64,000 nt of DNA. Origin: Coffea arabica (taxonomy: Eukaryota; Streptophyta; Magnoliopsida; Gentianales; Rubiaceae). Made by a program: the position numbers and the translations under genes. Numbering within the stretch: the first letter of the stretch is position 1; the number at the start of each line of letters is the position of its first letter. The DNA lies in assembly GCF_036785885.1 (NCBI RefSeq), contig NC_092312.1:10124001-10188000 (forward strand). The letters run 5' to 3'. Below the pieces are notes generated by a model. It was given only the letters and a program-made list of their open reading frames with translations. It was not told where the DNA came from and made no database searches. Shown here piece by piece: positions 36,300 to 48,258 of this stretch.

Positions 36300-39200
36300 G
36301 TGAGTGCCATGAGGAGCAAGAAACTGGAAGGACCTAAAGTGAAAAATTCAAAAAGTAAAAGTGATGAGGAGCTAGAAAAGGAAATTGAAGAGGAAGAACG
36401 TATTCGCGAGGATCCTAAGGTAACCTTCACTTCTCCACCTACTATTAAATCTAACTTACCTCCTTTTCCTTGCAGGTTAGAAAAGACAAAGAAAGTAGAG
36501 TAAAAAAAGGAGCTTTTGGATGTGTTCCAAAAAGTGGAGATTAACATCCCTTTACTGGATGCAATCAAGCAGATACCTAAGTACGCCAAGTTTTTGAAAG
36601 ATTTGTGCACCCACAAAAGGAAGTTAAGGGGTGATGAAAGAGTGACGGTGGGAGAAAATGTGTCAACTATGCTTCAAAGGAAACTCCCACCAAAGTGTGG
36701 GGACCCAGGTATGTTCACAATTCCCTGCAAAATAGGGGGTACCCCAATTAGGAAAGCGATGTTGGACTTAAGGGCGTCAATAAATGTAATGGCTAAAACT
36801 ATTTATACGTCTCTTAATCTTGGGCCATTAAAAGGCACAGACATTATAATTCAACTAGCAGATCGTACCAATGCTTATCCCGATGGGCTAGTTGAAGATG
36901 TCTTGGTACAGGTCAATGATTAGTCTTCCCTGCAAATTTCTATGTCCTAAATATAGGGGATGAGAGGGCATTAAACCCGTCACCTATTTTGTTAGGTAGA
37001 CCATTTTTAAGTACTGCTAGGACAAAAATAGATGTGAATGAGGGTACTTTGTCGATGAAGTTTGATGGTGAAATTGTAAATTTCAATATCTTTGATGCGA
37101 TGAAATACCCGGATGAGGCTAATTCTATTTTTGTTTTGAGTGTTATTGAACCCCTTGTACAGGACACATTTGAATTGAATAGGGACGATGCACTGAAAGT
37201 GGCATTGGCCAAACATCTTGAGTTGGGAGCAACTCTTGATATATAAATAAGTGATGAGCTATACCGTGCAGTTGAAGCACTGCATTCGCTTCCACCAATT
37301 TCTCCAAGGTATGAGCTTACTTCTCTCTTTGTACCAGAAATTCAGGCGAAATTGTTACCTTCTATTGTGCAGGCACCTGAGTTGCAGGTTAAGCCTCTCC
37401 CAAAGCACTTGAAGTATGCATTTCTCGGAGACAATGAGACGCTACCAGTCATCATATTTGCTCACCTTTCACCAAGGTAAGAAAACAATCTTGTTCGTCT
37501 TCTCCGAGATCATAAGGAGACGATTGGGTGGAGTATAGCAGATATCAAGGGAATTAGCCCCTCCTTATGCATGCATCGGATCCAACTTGATGATGATGCA
37601 AAATCGGTAAGACAGGCGCAACGGAGATTGAACCCATTAATAATGGAAGTGATAAAGAAGGAGATACTTAACCTCCTGGAAGTGGGGATCATTTTCGTCA
37701 TTTCAGACAGTTCTTGGGTGAACCCAATACAAGTAGTCCCGAAAAAAGACGGGAGTAACAGTAGAAGAGAACCAAGAGGGCGAGATGGTCCCGGTGAGGA
37801 AATCCACAGGATGGCGTCAATGCATTGATTACCGGTGTCTGAATGCTGTGACAAAAAAGGATCACTTTTCTCTCCCTTTTATTGATTAGATGATAGAGAG
37901 GTTAGCTGGTCGAGTCTATTACTGTTTCCTTGATGATTTTTCAGGTTATTTCCAGATTGCATTAGCACCGGAGGACTAGGAGAAAACTACATTCACTTGC
38001 CTCTTTGGTACTTTTGCCTACCGGAGGATGCCTTTTGGCCTCTGCAATGCTCCAGCGACTTTTCAAATATGCATAGTGAGTATCTTTTCCAAATATGTAG
38101 AAAAAATTATTGAGGTATTCATGGATGATTTTAGTGTCTATGAGGATAGTTTTGATGAATGCCTTGATAATTTAGTTTTGATTTTGAAAAGATGCATAGA
38201 GACAATTTTAGTTCTAAATTGAAAAAAAATGTTATTTCATGATGGAGCAGGGTATTGTCTTGGGCCATGTATTGTCGGCTAGGGGAATAGAAGTAGACAA
38301 AGCAAAGGTTAATATTATTTCTGCTTTACCTTATCCCGTAAGTGTACGGGAAGTGCGTTTTTTTTAGTCATGCAGGGTTCTATAGGAAATTCATCAGAGA
38401 TTTCTCAAAAATTGGAGCACTCCTGTTCAAACTGTTGCAAAAGGATGTAGCATTTGATTTCACCGAGAAGTGCAAGGTGGCATTTGACAGATTGAATGAG
38501 TCATTAACATCGCTGCCCGTTATCCAACCTCCAGACTGGAGCATCCCATTCAAAATTATATGTGACGCGAGTGACTACGCAGTGGGAGCTGTGTTGGGGC
38601 AAAGAGTTGGCAGGGCGACACGTGCAATCTACTATGCATCAAAGGCATTGAATAGAGCTCAGGTCAACTATTCTACAACAGAGAAAGAATTACTAGTTGT
38701 GATTTTTGCATTAGAAAAATTTAGACTTTATTTGTTAGGTGCAAAAGTAATAGTTTTCTCTGATCATGCAGTCTTAAGGTAATTGATGATGAAAAAGGCT
38801 GCAAAACCAAGGCTCATCAGATGGATCCTGTTCCTTCAAGAGTTCAACTTGGAAATTAAGAATAAAAGTGGGACAGAAAATTTAGTTGCTGATCACTTGA
38901 GCCGCTTGCTTGCACATAAGGAAGAGCAACCATTGAGAGAGACATTCCCAAAGGAACAACTACTTGCCGTTAATTCGTCGGCACTCTAGTATGCTGATAT
39001 TATAAATTTCTTAGTAACTAATCAATTACCCGCAGGTTGGCCAAATGCAAGGAGAGACAAGTTAAAGAGTGATGCCAAATACTACATTTGGGATGACCCC
39101 TACCTTTGGAGACAATGTTTGGATCAAGTACTAAAAAGATGTGTAAGTGCAGGTGAATTCCACTTTGTTTTAAATTTCTGTCATTCGTTTGCATGTGGAG

Positions 39201-40276
39201 GGCATTTTGGGCCCAAGAGAATAGCTTGCAAAGTGTTGGAGTGTGATTTTTACTGGACCACCCTTTTTAAAAATGCATACTTATTTTGCAAATCCTGTGA
39301 TAGGTGTCAAAGGGTGGGAAATATTTTTCGTAAGGAACAAATGTTTCAGACCCCCATGTTGTTTGTTGAAATTTTTTATATTTGAGAAATAGATGGGTCC
39401 TTTTCCACCATCTCTTGGTTTCGTATATATCTTACTCGCGATTGATTTTGTCTCTAAATGGGTGAAAGTCAAAACTACCCGTACTAACGATTCTAGAGTG
39501 GTTGCAGAATTCTTAAAATCTAATATTTTTGTCCACTTTAAAATGCCAAGAGCTGTGGTAAGTGATAGGGGGACACATTTTTGTAATAAAACTATCATTG
39601 TCCTATTCCGAAAATACGACGGCTCCACAAGGTATCTGCACCGTATCACCCGCAGACAAATGGGCAAGCCAAAATGTCAAACAGGGAGATCAAATCAATC
39701 TTAGAGAAGATGGTGCGCCCAGATAGGAAGGATTAGAGTTTAAAACTAGAAGACGCACATTGGGCGTACAGAACCGCATATAAGACGCGGATTGAGATGT
39801 CACCGTACAGACTAGTCTTTGGTAAGGCTTGCCATCTTCCCGTAGAGTTCGAACACAAGGCGTTCTGGGCAGTGAAGCAATACAACATGGACCTGGAAGA
39901 AACGGGGGTTCAAAGGAAATTGCAACTACAAGAATTGGAGGAGATTAGGAATAAAGCATACGAGAACGCCACGATCTATAAGGAAAAGAGTAAAATCTTT
40001 CATGATCAGCAAGTCTCTAGGAAATCGTTTAAAGTGGAGCAAAAAGTCTTCTTGTATCACTCGAGACTTAAACTTTTTCCCAGTAAATTGCATTCTCGTT
40101 GGATTGGTCCCTTTGTCGTTTCTAATGTGTTTCGTTATGGTGCAGTGGAGATCCAAAGTTTAAAAACAGAAAAGAAGTTCGTGGTGAACGGTCATTGTCT
40201 CAAACCTTATTATGAAGGATTCTCTGTTGAAGAAGTAGAAGTTGTACACCTCCAGAATCCACTTTATCTTGCTTGA
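36300..40276 (+). pseudogene. Athila-type pol, degenerate
   Basis: Pieces appear in the correct order but in broken frames. Aspartic protease region is at 36690-36920, where the active-site DxGAS motif reads DLRAS, a likely inactivating change. Linker 36989-37246. Reverse transcriptase 37571-38222, with MPFGLCNAPATFQ and a variant VFMDDFSVY catalytic box near 38118-38144. RNase H 38342-38782, with CDASDYAVGAVLG and a YSTTEKELL block. Integrase zinc-binding H..H..C..C part 39119-39385, integrase core around 39393-39680, and a C-terminal part at 39797-40276. Many stops and frameshifts separate them (for example stops at 37246, 37828, 38222, 38782 and 38989). Confidence 0.85.
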
Positions 40277-40406
40277 GGGTTTCGGGCATGTCTAGCCAAA
40301 GACGTTAAAGAAATGCGCTACTTGGGAGGCAACCCAAGACTATTTGTTTTAGTTAAGTGTTAGTATCATTTAGTAGTTTTTTTATTTGGTGGCAGGAACT
40401 TAGCAG

Positions 40407-40640
40407 TTAGACGTGCCCACGCTAAGTGGTCACGTCTAAGGAAAAGAGTTGGAAGGCGACGGTCAGAAGACTCTATAGCAGTTAAGCGTGCCCATGCCAG
40501 GTGGTCATGTTTAAGAGAAGAAAATTTTCATCCGCAGTCAGAAAACTCTGTAGCGGTTAGGCGTGGTCACGCTAAAGGATCAAAAATTTTAGACGGATGG
40601 TCAAAAGACTAGAGGGCAGTTAGGCGTGCCCACGTCTAAG
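40407..40640. repeat. Hairpin tandem array in the Athila spacer, period about 75 bp
   Basis: Four units start at about 40407, 40482, 40557 and 40620. Each holds an inverted pair of the form TTAGRCGTG..CACGYCTAA. The first is perfect over 9 bases (40407-40415 and 40431-40439). The rest have 1-3 changes and shorter loops. Between hairpins a GGTCAGAARACTCT-like word recurs. The array lies between pol and the third ORF. Confidence 0.75.
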
Positions 40641-40703
40641 ACAAGGGTCCCTTAAACCAAAAAAAAAAATTTGAGAAAAAATTTTGAGAAAAAAAAATGA
40701 GGG

Positions 40704-41768
40704 GTGAATAGACGAAATTGCCCTTGGAAAAAAATATATTCAAAGACCCGAAACCCTAATCTCCTAAATCTTAGGGATGAGGTCACGAAGCACTTGGCCG
40801 ACATAAGTTGGACCCGCTATGCTGCTATCATTTCACCTGCTTTTACTGAACTGATGTGGGAATTCTATGCTACTTTTGAGTTTAATATCCCCGATGAATT
40901 TTCCGTTACCACTCTTGAGGTAGTGAGGTTTAGATTAATGGGTAGAGAGTTCACCCAATCTATCACTGAATTTAATTTGGCCCTTGGATTCATTGATATT
41001 CCCTAATCCCAGAGTGAGGAATATATGCACAGTGTGTGCGAGTACACGGAGCCATTTTTCTCTCATAACATTGGTTATTGGAGAGATTTATCGATTGACC
41101 GACACAACTATGACCCAGCCAGTCTAAGGCATCTTTTCTTAAGAGTCCTGCATACCGTTATTTACATAGATTCATGGCTTACAACTTCTCTGGTAGAAAG
41201 GATAGTTGGGGTACTTTGACCAAACCCGAATTCTTTTTCATTTGGTGCATAGTTGCTCGAATTAAGGTCAATTTGAGTTGCTGGTTTGCTTTCCACCTCC
41301 AAACTGTGTTAAGTAAGAAAAATAAGCCATTAATATTAGACTCATTTATCACTCAATTGGCTATAAATCTTGAGATTTTGGACTTGAATAATCATAATTT
41401 GCATCGTACTTGTACTATAGAACCCCTCGATTTAGTTTGTTTGGAGAAAATGGGTCTTGTGCAACAGGTGAATGGCATTTTTCAGTTTGCCCTCCCGGGG
41501 CTAATCTCTGTTGCTCCGAAGCGCAGAACTTTCAAATCCATCGCGCCCGGAGGCCGGTGGTCCTTCCATGGATGTCCCCGGACCGTCCTCTTCGGTACCT
41601 CTACCGTTTTCCTCCGTCGATAGCCAGTTTGCAGCCCTTCGGTTCCAGATGCAGCACATGGACACTCGTATGGAGCGGATGGAGCGTCAAATGGCCGGAA
41701 TGACCCAGAATTTAGCGCAATATCTCCATCACGTGGGTTTCCGTCCACCCTTCCCTTCGCAATCGTAG
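40704..41768 (+). pseudogene. Athila third ORF, degenerate
   Basis: Overlapping broken frames (40704-41006, 41025-41219, 41174-41623, 41511-41768) encode a protein resembling, from family recall, the Arabidopsis retrotransposon ORF-1 (ATHILA) family. That family occupies the envelope-like position downstream of pol. Visible blocks include a WEFYATFEF segment and a CIVARIKVNL segment. The last frame has a Met/Arg-rich coiled end (MDTRMERMERQM). At least two frame disruptions are present. No claim of envelope function is made. Confidence 0.6.
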
Positions 41769-42414
41769 TTCATTTCTGCCCTTCTCCGTTTTCAGAGAAG
41801 TGTCGTTGCCCCAATACCTCTGTTTTAATCTTTCTTTGCTTACATTGGGAGCAATGTAAAGTTTAGGTGTAGGGGAAGGTTAACTATGCATTAGTTGGGT
41901 TTTGAGTTGTTTGGTGTGCACTTTTCTTGCCTTAGTAGTTAAACGGTGATGAATGCGATTGAGATATTAGTATAAGCGGTAAGTTCATGCCATGGGGTGC
42001 TCTACTTTCCTTGATAATGAATTGATTGATGAATATGCTGAACTTAACATCAATTTGATCACTTGTGCAATTTTTGAATCTAATTCTTCGTTTGTTGAGT
42101 GATTAATGCACATGATTTGTTCCTCTAGAACTTGCTCGATTATGCATGTCAAGACCACATTTAAATGAGTTTAATGCATTAAAATGATAGGGCAACTAGG
42201 ATTGAGCCATTTTTGGACTTTCTTAAAAAAACCAACCTTTAATTCATTTACCGTTAGAGAGCCAAGTTAAGCCTTAACCCTTAATCTTCGCTTGAGACCT
42301 TAGTTTTTACTTGTAAACCCTTTTTTTAGACTCTCTTTTTGAACCTCGTGTAAAGAAGTGCTTTAATTTCATTACATAGAAATGTGAAGTATTATTTGGG
42401 AGACATTACATATG

Positions 42415-42640
42415 TATATGAAAAAAAGAGAAGGAAAAAAGAGCAAGAGAAAGAGAGGAAAAAATTGTAAAAAGAAGAAAAAGTGTAAGGAATCAATAAG
42501 TGGAGTTGATTTTTATGGTGTTGGGGCTTATTGAAGAAAAAGAGGAAAAAAAAGGGGGGAAAAAGAAAAAAAGAAGAGAGGGGCAATAGATGGAAAAAAG
42601 AGAGAAAAAAAAAAGAGAAAAAGAAAAGTCAAAGGTTGTG
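42415..42640. repeat. Long purine-rich tract of the Athila element
   Basis: Dominated by GA/AAG runs on the + strand. The Lys/Glu-rich frame on + and the Phe/Ser-rich frame on - are artefacts. Similar long purine stretches are common before the 3' LTR in this lineage. Confidence 0.75.
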
Positions 42641-43105
42641 GCGAGGACCAATTTTTACTTCACTTGGGCGATTGTTGAGGTGCCTTAAAGTCTCAAATGT
42701 GCAAGAATCTGTGTAATGAATTTCTGAGTATTCTCTTTACATTTTTACACCCTTTTGAATTCTTTTTATCCTACTTTCTCACCCCAGTCTCGTTACAACC
42801 TTGCAAAGTCCCTTGATTGCTGCATTTAGATTCATAAGTGAGTGGTGGCGATATGATATATGAGCAAACTTATGATAGTGTCATTCTATTGTGTTGATTT
42901 GAGAGCTATCTTATATACATACCCTATACACTTGGAGTGAATGAGTGCACTTTAAACTGCGAGAATTGTTGATTTGGTATATTCTGATTTCGATGAGGGT
43001 ATTGGGGAATTTGAAATGCCATTTTTTGTATGAACTGCTGTAAATTGCTTGGTATCTTGATTGTACTTCTGAGTTAATTATACTTGAGCGCAAGCATAAT
43101 CTAGA

Positions 43106-43117
43106 TGTGGGGGAGAT
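43106..43117 (+). other. Polypurine tract of the Athila element
   Basis: TGTGGGGGAGAT directly abuts the 3' LTR start TGATAGGG at 43118, the expected position for the plus-strand primer. Confidence 0.7.
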
Positions 43118-43700
43118 TGATAGGGTGCATTTTAGTGGAATATTTTGGGCATTATTTCACAATTATTTGACTAAATATCTCATTAATTGGGTGGATTCTA
43201 CTCATATACGATTTTGGTGCTAATGGCAGGAATGAATGCTGAAAAGTGTTTAAAGTCGAAATTCAGAGGATTTGCCGTACGTGGGGCCCTCTGGAGAAGC
43301 TGAAGAAATTTAATTGTAATAGACTTTATTTTATTTTATTTGAGGGAGTCTTGTTTTAATTTGTAAAAGATCAATTTCCGATATGGGAGAAATCCCCTCC
43401 TTGAATTTCGGAGGACCAAAACAGAAAGGGGGAAGTATTAGACTCCAATAGGGCAGCCTGGCGGAGGAAAGGGGAGAAACGAATTTTCCGTCTGGCTTAG
43501 TTTTTTTCTTCTTACGTTTTTGCCTTTGAATTGGGCGGCCGTACCTTGTAAAAACAATCAGGGGACAAAGCCACCATTGTTGACTTTGCAATTTCATTGG
43601 CTTTTATATCTCGTGTGGTTTGAATTGAAGAAAGCAAGCAAAGCAATCTCTCGGAAGTCTTGCTAGCAATTGGGAGAAGAAATAAGGGCCGCAATTGTTG
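43118..43700 (+). repeat. 3' LTR of the Athila-type element, truncated
   Basis: Collinear with 33099-33681 with about a dozen substitutions, then stops abruptly after GCAATTGTTG. The remaining 1.09 kb of the LTR is missing. The following sequence starts CCAATTACATTTAA. Confidence 0.88.
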
Positions 43701-44191
43701 CCAATTACATTTAAAGTCCGAATTACATTTAAGTTCCCTAGCCCGGTTATTTCTACCACTTTATCGATCTCTCTCTCTCTCTCTCCCCATAATCTTGTTA
43801 AATTCATCCATCACATTGACCCCTTAAAAATTTACAAAGTTCCCACCTTTATCAGATTTCCTTCTTAGTACTACATTATCCTTCTTTCCTGCATGTAAGA
43901 ATCCCAAAATTATTACTTTTTAAAAAAATTATGGAATATATCCTAAGTTAAATAGAGATGTCACTCTATAGGGAAATTAATTCTATTAATTAACTCTGCT
44001 AAAGATCTACAAATTACCTCCACTACTTATAGATCCTGCCTTAGCCATTCCACAAGACACTAAACTCCTATAAATATCAATCACATAATCGTGACACACC
44101 GTCAAGCAACTGTTATACACTTTAATCTACACCATATATACGTATATATACCATGTATCTACACCATGTAGATATACCATACCCAGAATTG
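43701..44191. other. Host sequence right of the truncated LTR
   Basis: Contains a CT microsatellite (43769-43786) and a short direct repeat (AATTACATTTAA at 43703 and 43721) right after the truncation point. No gene recognised. Confidence 0.45.
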
Positions 44192-44425
44192 TTAAGAGCC
44201 ATTGCTGTGATTCCCAGTAGATGAATATGATGCCTTTGCTTCGTATGGCTCTTCATGGCAGTATGGGCGGGTAAGTATATGTGTTTTGGAATCTTGCACA
44301 GGCGTTTCACGGGCGGCTTTCGCTGTCAAGAAGCGGCGGTTTCTGAACCGGGCACTGGGCTGAGGGTTGGTGGTCGTAAAAAAAAGTTGCCAATAGCAAA
44401 AAGCACTATTGGACGAATGGGACAT
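44192..44425 (-). CDS. Possible first-exon or short ORF, plastid-leader-like
   Basis: A true ATG-initiated 77-codon frame on the minus strand in a GC-richer patch. The N-terminal half is rich in Ser, Arg, Thr and Ala with few acidic residues, like a plastid transit peptide. The second half is polar. No family is recognised and no downstream exon was found, so it may be a captured first exon or chance. Confidence 0.25.
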   Translation of the reverse strand: MSHSSNSAFCYWQLFFTTTNPQPSARFRNRRFLTAKAARETPVQDSKTHILTRPYCHEEPYEAKASYSSTGNHSNGS

Positions 44426-45083
44426 TTGGATTAGAAGGATATCGAGGCCGGCCGTGATGTGTACAGTTTAACAACTAAAAAGCTGGACGTTGCTGGATGC
44501 GTACGAGGTTTGTCCTCCAATTGTAGCGCCAATAATTAGAAAATTTTTCTTGTTGCGCTTGTAAATTGTAAGGCCTAGTTTAACCGAAGTGATCTCAAGA
44601 TAAGAATGGAAGTATAAGTTTTCTCGGGTTTGTAAGGAATTTTAGCGAGGAGGAAGTCAAAAAAAGAAAGCATGGGAAAACAATTGCACATGTTGAGCAT
44701 TTGATTTGACAGTGTTTTAATTTTATGTTTTTTATGCAAACTATTAACAATTGGAAATGTGTTGATTTCTTCCTGGCTAATGTCAAAGCTGCTATCAAAA
44801 TTGTTCGTTGTGCGGCGTAAATTCCTAAAATTTGGTCTGTTTTTAATGTAAAGATTGCACATCTTATGAATATCAATTATTAGAATTAATACACAAATTT
44901 GATGTACTTCCAATTTGGTCCGTATGAGTTTGTTTACGGGGCCCATAGTTTAATCTTATTAATGGTTTTATTTTACACTAGTGCTCATGGCACATCCGAT
45001 GTGTGGAGAAATTTCTAATTTTGTGATGAATTTTAAAAAAATTCTACAAAAGGGGTGGTTTTGGCAAGGGATTCCGTCCAATA

Positions 45084-45145
45084 GAGCTCGCATTCGCGGA
45101 ATGCGAGCTCGACTTATTGAGCTCGCATTCCGTAAATGCGAGCTC
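45084..45145. repeat. Palindromic repeats, left pair
   Basis: Two tandem hairpins. GAGCTCGCATTC-GCG-GAATGCGAGCTC (45084-45110) is a perfect 12-bp palindrome with a 3-base loop. The second (45119-45145) has the same arms with one mismatch and loop CGT. Eight bases separate them. Confidence 0.9.
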
Positions 45146-45536
45146 AGTGATCCAGTAGATGAAAAACAAGGGGCATTATATTTCTTTGGTTATGAAGCAT
45201 TAGAGTCTTATCATATATGCAAATGTTGATATGCTGTTTGCGAATATGGACGTCCAACTACTTCTGTTCAAACGTGCAGCATGTATTTCAGACATTTCAG
45301 AACAACATTAGGGGGTCAATATAGTGTTTAACTTTTGTTCATTTTTATGTATTTGGGAGTACAATTATTGAATTGTATTTAGTTTTTATAGCAGGGTACG
45401 AAGTTCAAAAACTTACGTCTACATGAATAAAGTTTTGACTCAGATCTCACATTTCTCTGTGTGTGTTCTGTAGTGTAGCATAGCCCTCTATATTTACATG
45501 GTAAAGTTATTTGTTTTCATCATATTTGCTTATGCA

Positions 45537-45701
45537 GTTTGTCATCTATAAGGAAATAAGGGAAAGGTTTAGCAACCATCTTTGGCTTGATGTTTTGTCC
45601 AAATGTGATTTGCTGGAAGAATCTCCTGTTGTCTACGTTACAGAAGATGTTAATTGTGATGACTATGAGCTGGCTAAATATCGGAAAATGGGACCTGATG
45701 G
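45537..45701 (+). pseudogene. Captured exon of a NOG1-like GTPase gene
   Basis: A pyrimidine tract ending TTATGCAG precedes about 55 open codons, including YKEIRERFSNHLWLDVLSKC and KYRKMGPDG. As recalled, this matches the region after the G4 motif (here SKCD) of plant NOG1/Obg-like GTPases. The frame ends at TAG 45712-45714 soon after. The upstream bases look like native intron. No other exon lies nearby, so it is an isolated fragment. It is framed by palindromic repeats at 45084-45145 and 45752-45808. Confidence 0.5.
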
Positions 45702-45751
45702 GTCGCATGACTAGAGAACTCTTGAAACCATATGGGTCGCATGAGCTCAAT

Positions 45752-45808
45752 GAGCTCGCATTCCGCGAATGCGAGCTCAGTGAGCTCGCATTCCCAGAAT
45801 GCGAACAC
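45752..45808. repeat. Palindromic repeats, right pair
   Basis: GAGCTCGCATTC-CGC-GAATGCGAGCTC (45752-45778) is perfect. The next copy (45782-45808) has a degenerate right arm, GAATGCGAACAC. The spacing matches the left pair. A GGGTCGCATGA word occurs twice just before it (45700-45743). Confidence 0.9.
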
Positions 45809-48250
45809 CCTATTTATAGAACACTCTTCCAGAAACGTCTTCGTTGTAGAATTTCTTTTTTTTTTCATCATAAACTAAGAATTCACCCCCGATGTGTGTG
45901 CCATTGCTGACCCTTTTTCCACCTTTGTTAAAAAAGGAATATATGAAAATTAGTTTTACATCAAATAAATTTATTAATTTTGAGTATTTTTCTTTTCTGC
46001 ATTTTAAACCAGTAAATTAATTATATTAGTTGGTTACGCACTAAGTGACAATTAAAAATTTTGAAAACATGAAGCATAAATTTGAGTATTTAAAACCAAT
46101 TTAGTCAGATTAGTTTTTTTTTTTTTTTTAGTGTAAACGAGAGAGTTTGAATCCGAAATCTCTCAATTACACTCCCTCTCCTTGAACCACCTAACCCATC
46201 CCATCCCTCCCCATAATTTAATTAGATTATTTGGTTATGCTCTAGTCAGTAAAAGTCTTGAAAATAGGAAACTTTTTGAAAGAAAAACTAGAAGGAGAAG
46301 CATCTCATCCTTTATTATGTAGGGGTAAATTAGGAACTTTACAAATCCTGCTCCTTCCCCGCTAGAAGAAGAATTTTAATAAAAAAGTTTTTTTGTGAAA
46401 TTTAAGAAGTGAAGAGGAAGAAAGAGACATTTAAACCAAGACATCCAATTCTTGGGTCTCGTGAAACCAATAGCATGAGTTTACACTTCCTTAACTTTAT
46501 TCGAGCCATTTGTGCCCGCATGGTAATCACATGCTGCCGCCATGTGTTTCTACATCAAAACCTTAATTTTGAATAAAAGGACTTGCATGCTTCTTGAAAT
46601 GTTCCTTTGACAAACTATGTTAGACAAATAGAATTTGATTTCTCTTGTCCGAAAACTTTTCTAGCGGAAATCTTTTTTTTTTTTTTTTTTTTTGTTTGTA
46701 TATACTGGGCACCTAAGAAATGTTGATAAGTGAAGACAAATGTTGTTTATGCTGATTTGACGAAGCACGAGTCTCTCCCTTTTCTATATGTTTCCTCTCG
46801 TGGAAGTAACCACACTGATTTGGTGACCAAGATTATGTGTGGATTCGATGCCTAACCTAATCCTTGATGGAAGCTTTCATGTTATTGCAATTGGGAGGGG
46901 ATGTTTTATATGTTTACTTCGAGGCATTAGTTTTCTGCAATATTCACATTAAATTGTAAGAAGGCAATTCTTTGTTTGGTCGATCCGTAAGTTAAGATTT
47001 CAAAGAAGAGACCGTCCAAAGAAAAATGAGCAATTGTCTTGAGAGCCCAAAAGCACATGATACAACTTCCAAGAGTCATGGAAATGCTAAGAAAATAAAG
47101 CATTAACTACGGGTCGTAAATAACAGCCACTCACAGCCATGTCCAAGAACAAATGTAAATCGAATCAGAGACTCGGAAAGTTTGATTTTGCCCAACTGTT
47201 AAGAAAACTAAGGTGACAAATTTACATGACAAGGAACTCTTTGTATAGCCAATTCATGGATGTACAAGTCTGTCCATTGGATTTGGCAAGAAACAGTAGT
47301 ATAATTAGGAAGAGGGCATCTATTTAGGATAAAATTTTATACACCGGCAGTGTTTATATTTATACGATTTAAATGCATACCACATATATAGAGTTTAGTG
47401 TTCAAATTCAATTGAAATGACGTGATATGTATTTACATTCATCATTATATACATTGACAATGTAAAAAATATTAATCAATTTCTTTATCTGAAAAAGTAT
47501 GATATCTTGAATTCATAACTTGTTAAAACCGGATATACAGACTACACGCCTATGCTATAGCATTACATGCTATGACCGTTTTCCACGAATAGCCCCTATT
47601 CCGTCGATCTACAAGGACAACTATTTCCCAACCCAAGAATAGAACAAACAAAATAATTTACATCTACTCGAACACAAACTAGAAGAAAGAATCATCCTAG
47701 CTGCTTGAATGGAAGAGATGAGGCGGATGGCGGACAAATTGGAGAAGTGATAGAATAGTATCGTAATCTTTGGATAGGACTTGGAACAGATGACAAAGTG
47801 AATTGCGTGAGAACTTGAGTTAGGGACGATACGGTGTAGTAGCATCATTATCATTCTGTTTCGTAACCTAATTTTGTTCACGTGGTAGCGAAGCTTCAAC
47901 CCCTAATTTTGTTCACGTCGTAGTCAAGCTTCTATCCATTGTCTTTTATTATTATTATTATTATTAAACGGCAACCTCTAGTCTAGTGCAAACGGATGAA
48001 CCCAATGGAATCTAGAAAAATCGACAAGGGTTGAACCATTATCAGATTAAACAGACGCACTACACATTCATATGAATTTAGAAAAAATCATATATAGTGA
48101 TACATTAATTATTGAAAGGTAAGGTTTAAACCCTTAACCTTTCACTCCACCTAAATTTAAAGTTTTTGATGGTGACCTTGATTTCAACCCGTTGTAGACT
48201 AGTCCAAATTTTGCATCGTCATGAATGTGAAACGCTTTCCCAGACTCCTC
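45809..48250. other. Intergenic region between the captured exon and TPS-B
   Basis: AT-rich with poly-T runs (46113-46129, 46673-46693), a (TTA)n run (47947-47966) and a possible inverted SINE. No gene supported; the minus-strand frame at 47621-47899 has no recognisable domain. Confidence 0.45.
46113..46206 (-). mobile_element. Possible SINE, minus strand
   Basis: On the minus strand a GGTTAGGTGGTTCAAGG start and a GGATTCAAACTC B-box-like word are followed by a poly-A tail (poly-T on +). Flanks AATTTAGTCAGATTAGTT and AATTTAATTAGATTATTT could be an eroded target duplication. Confidence 0.4.
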
Positions 48251-48258
48251 TATAAATT
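48251..48258 (+). promoter_or_regulatory. TATA box of TPS-B
   Basis: TATAAATT preceded by CCTC lies 132 bp upstream of the ATG at 48383. Confidence 0.6.

Larger units (their letters stand above)
33099..43700 (+). mobile_element. Ty3-gypsy LTR retrotransposon, Athila/Tat type, 3'-truncated
   Basis: The order is 5' LTR (33099-34774), primer-binding site (34780-34796), gag (34869-36275), broken pol (about 36300-40276), hairpin-repeat spacer (40407-40640), broken third ORF (about 40704-41768), long purine-rich region, polypurine tract, and 3' LTR stub (43118-43700). The TGGTGCCGTTGCCGGGG primer site is the tRNA-Asp type used by Athila/Tat elements. The 3' LTR is only the first 583 bp of the 1676-bp 5' LTR, and the matching parts are about 98% identical by eye, so the element is young but truncated. 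No target duplication can be scored. Confidence 0.9.

Noticed and set aside
40407..40640. CRISPR-like array of hairpin repeats
   Set aside because: The units lie inside a plant retrotransposon, are imperfect and have related spacers. This is a tandem repeat, not CRISPR.
42392..42716. Lys/Glu-rich (+) and Phe/Ser-rich (-) proteins
   Set aside because: They come from the purine-rich tract before the Athila 3' LTR.
44575..44946. 123-codon minus-strand frame
   Set aside because: AT-driven composition, no recognised domain, and no splice or promoter context.
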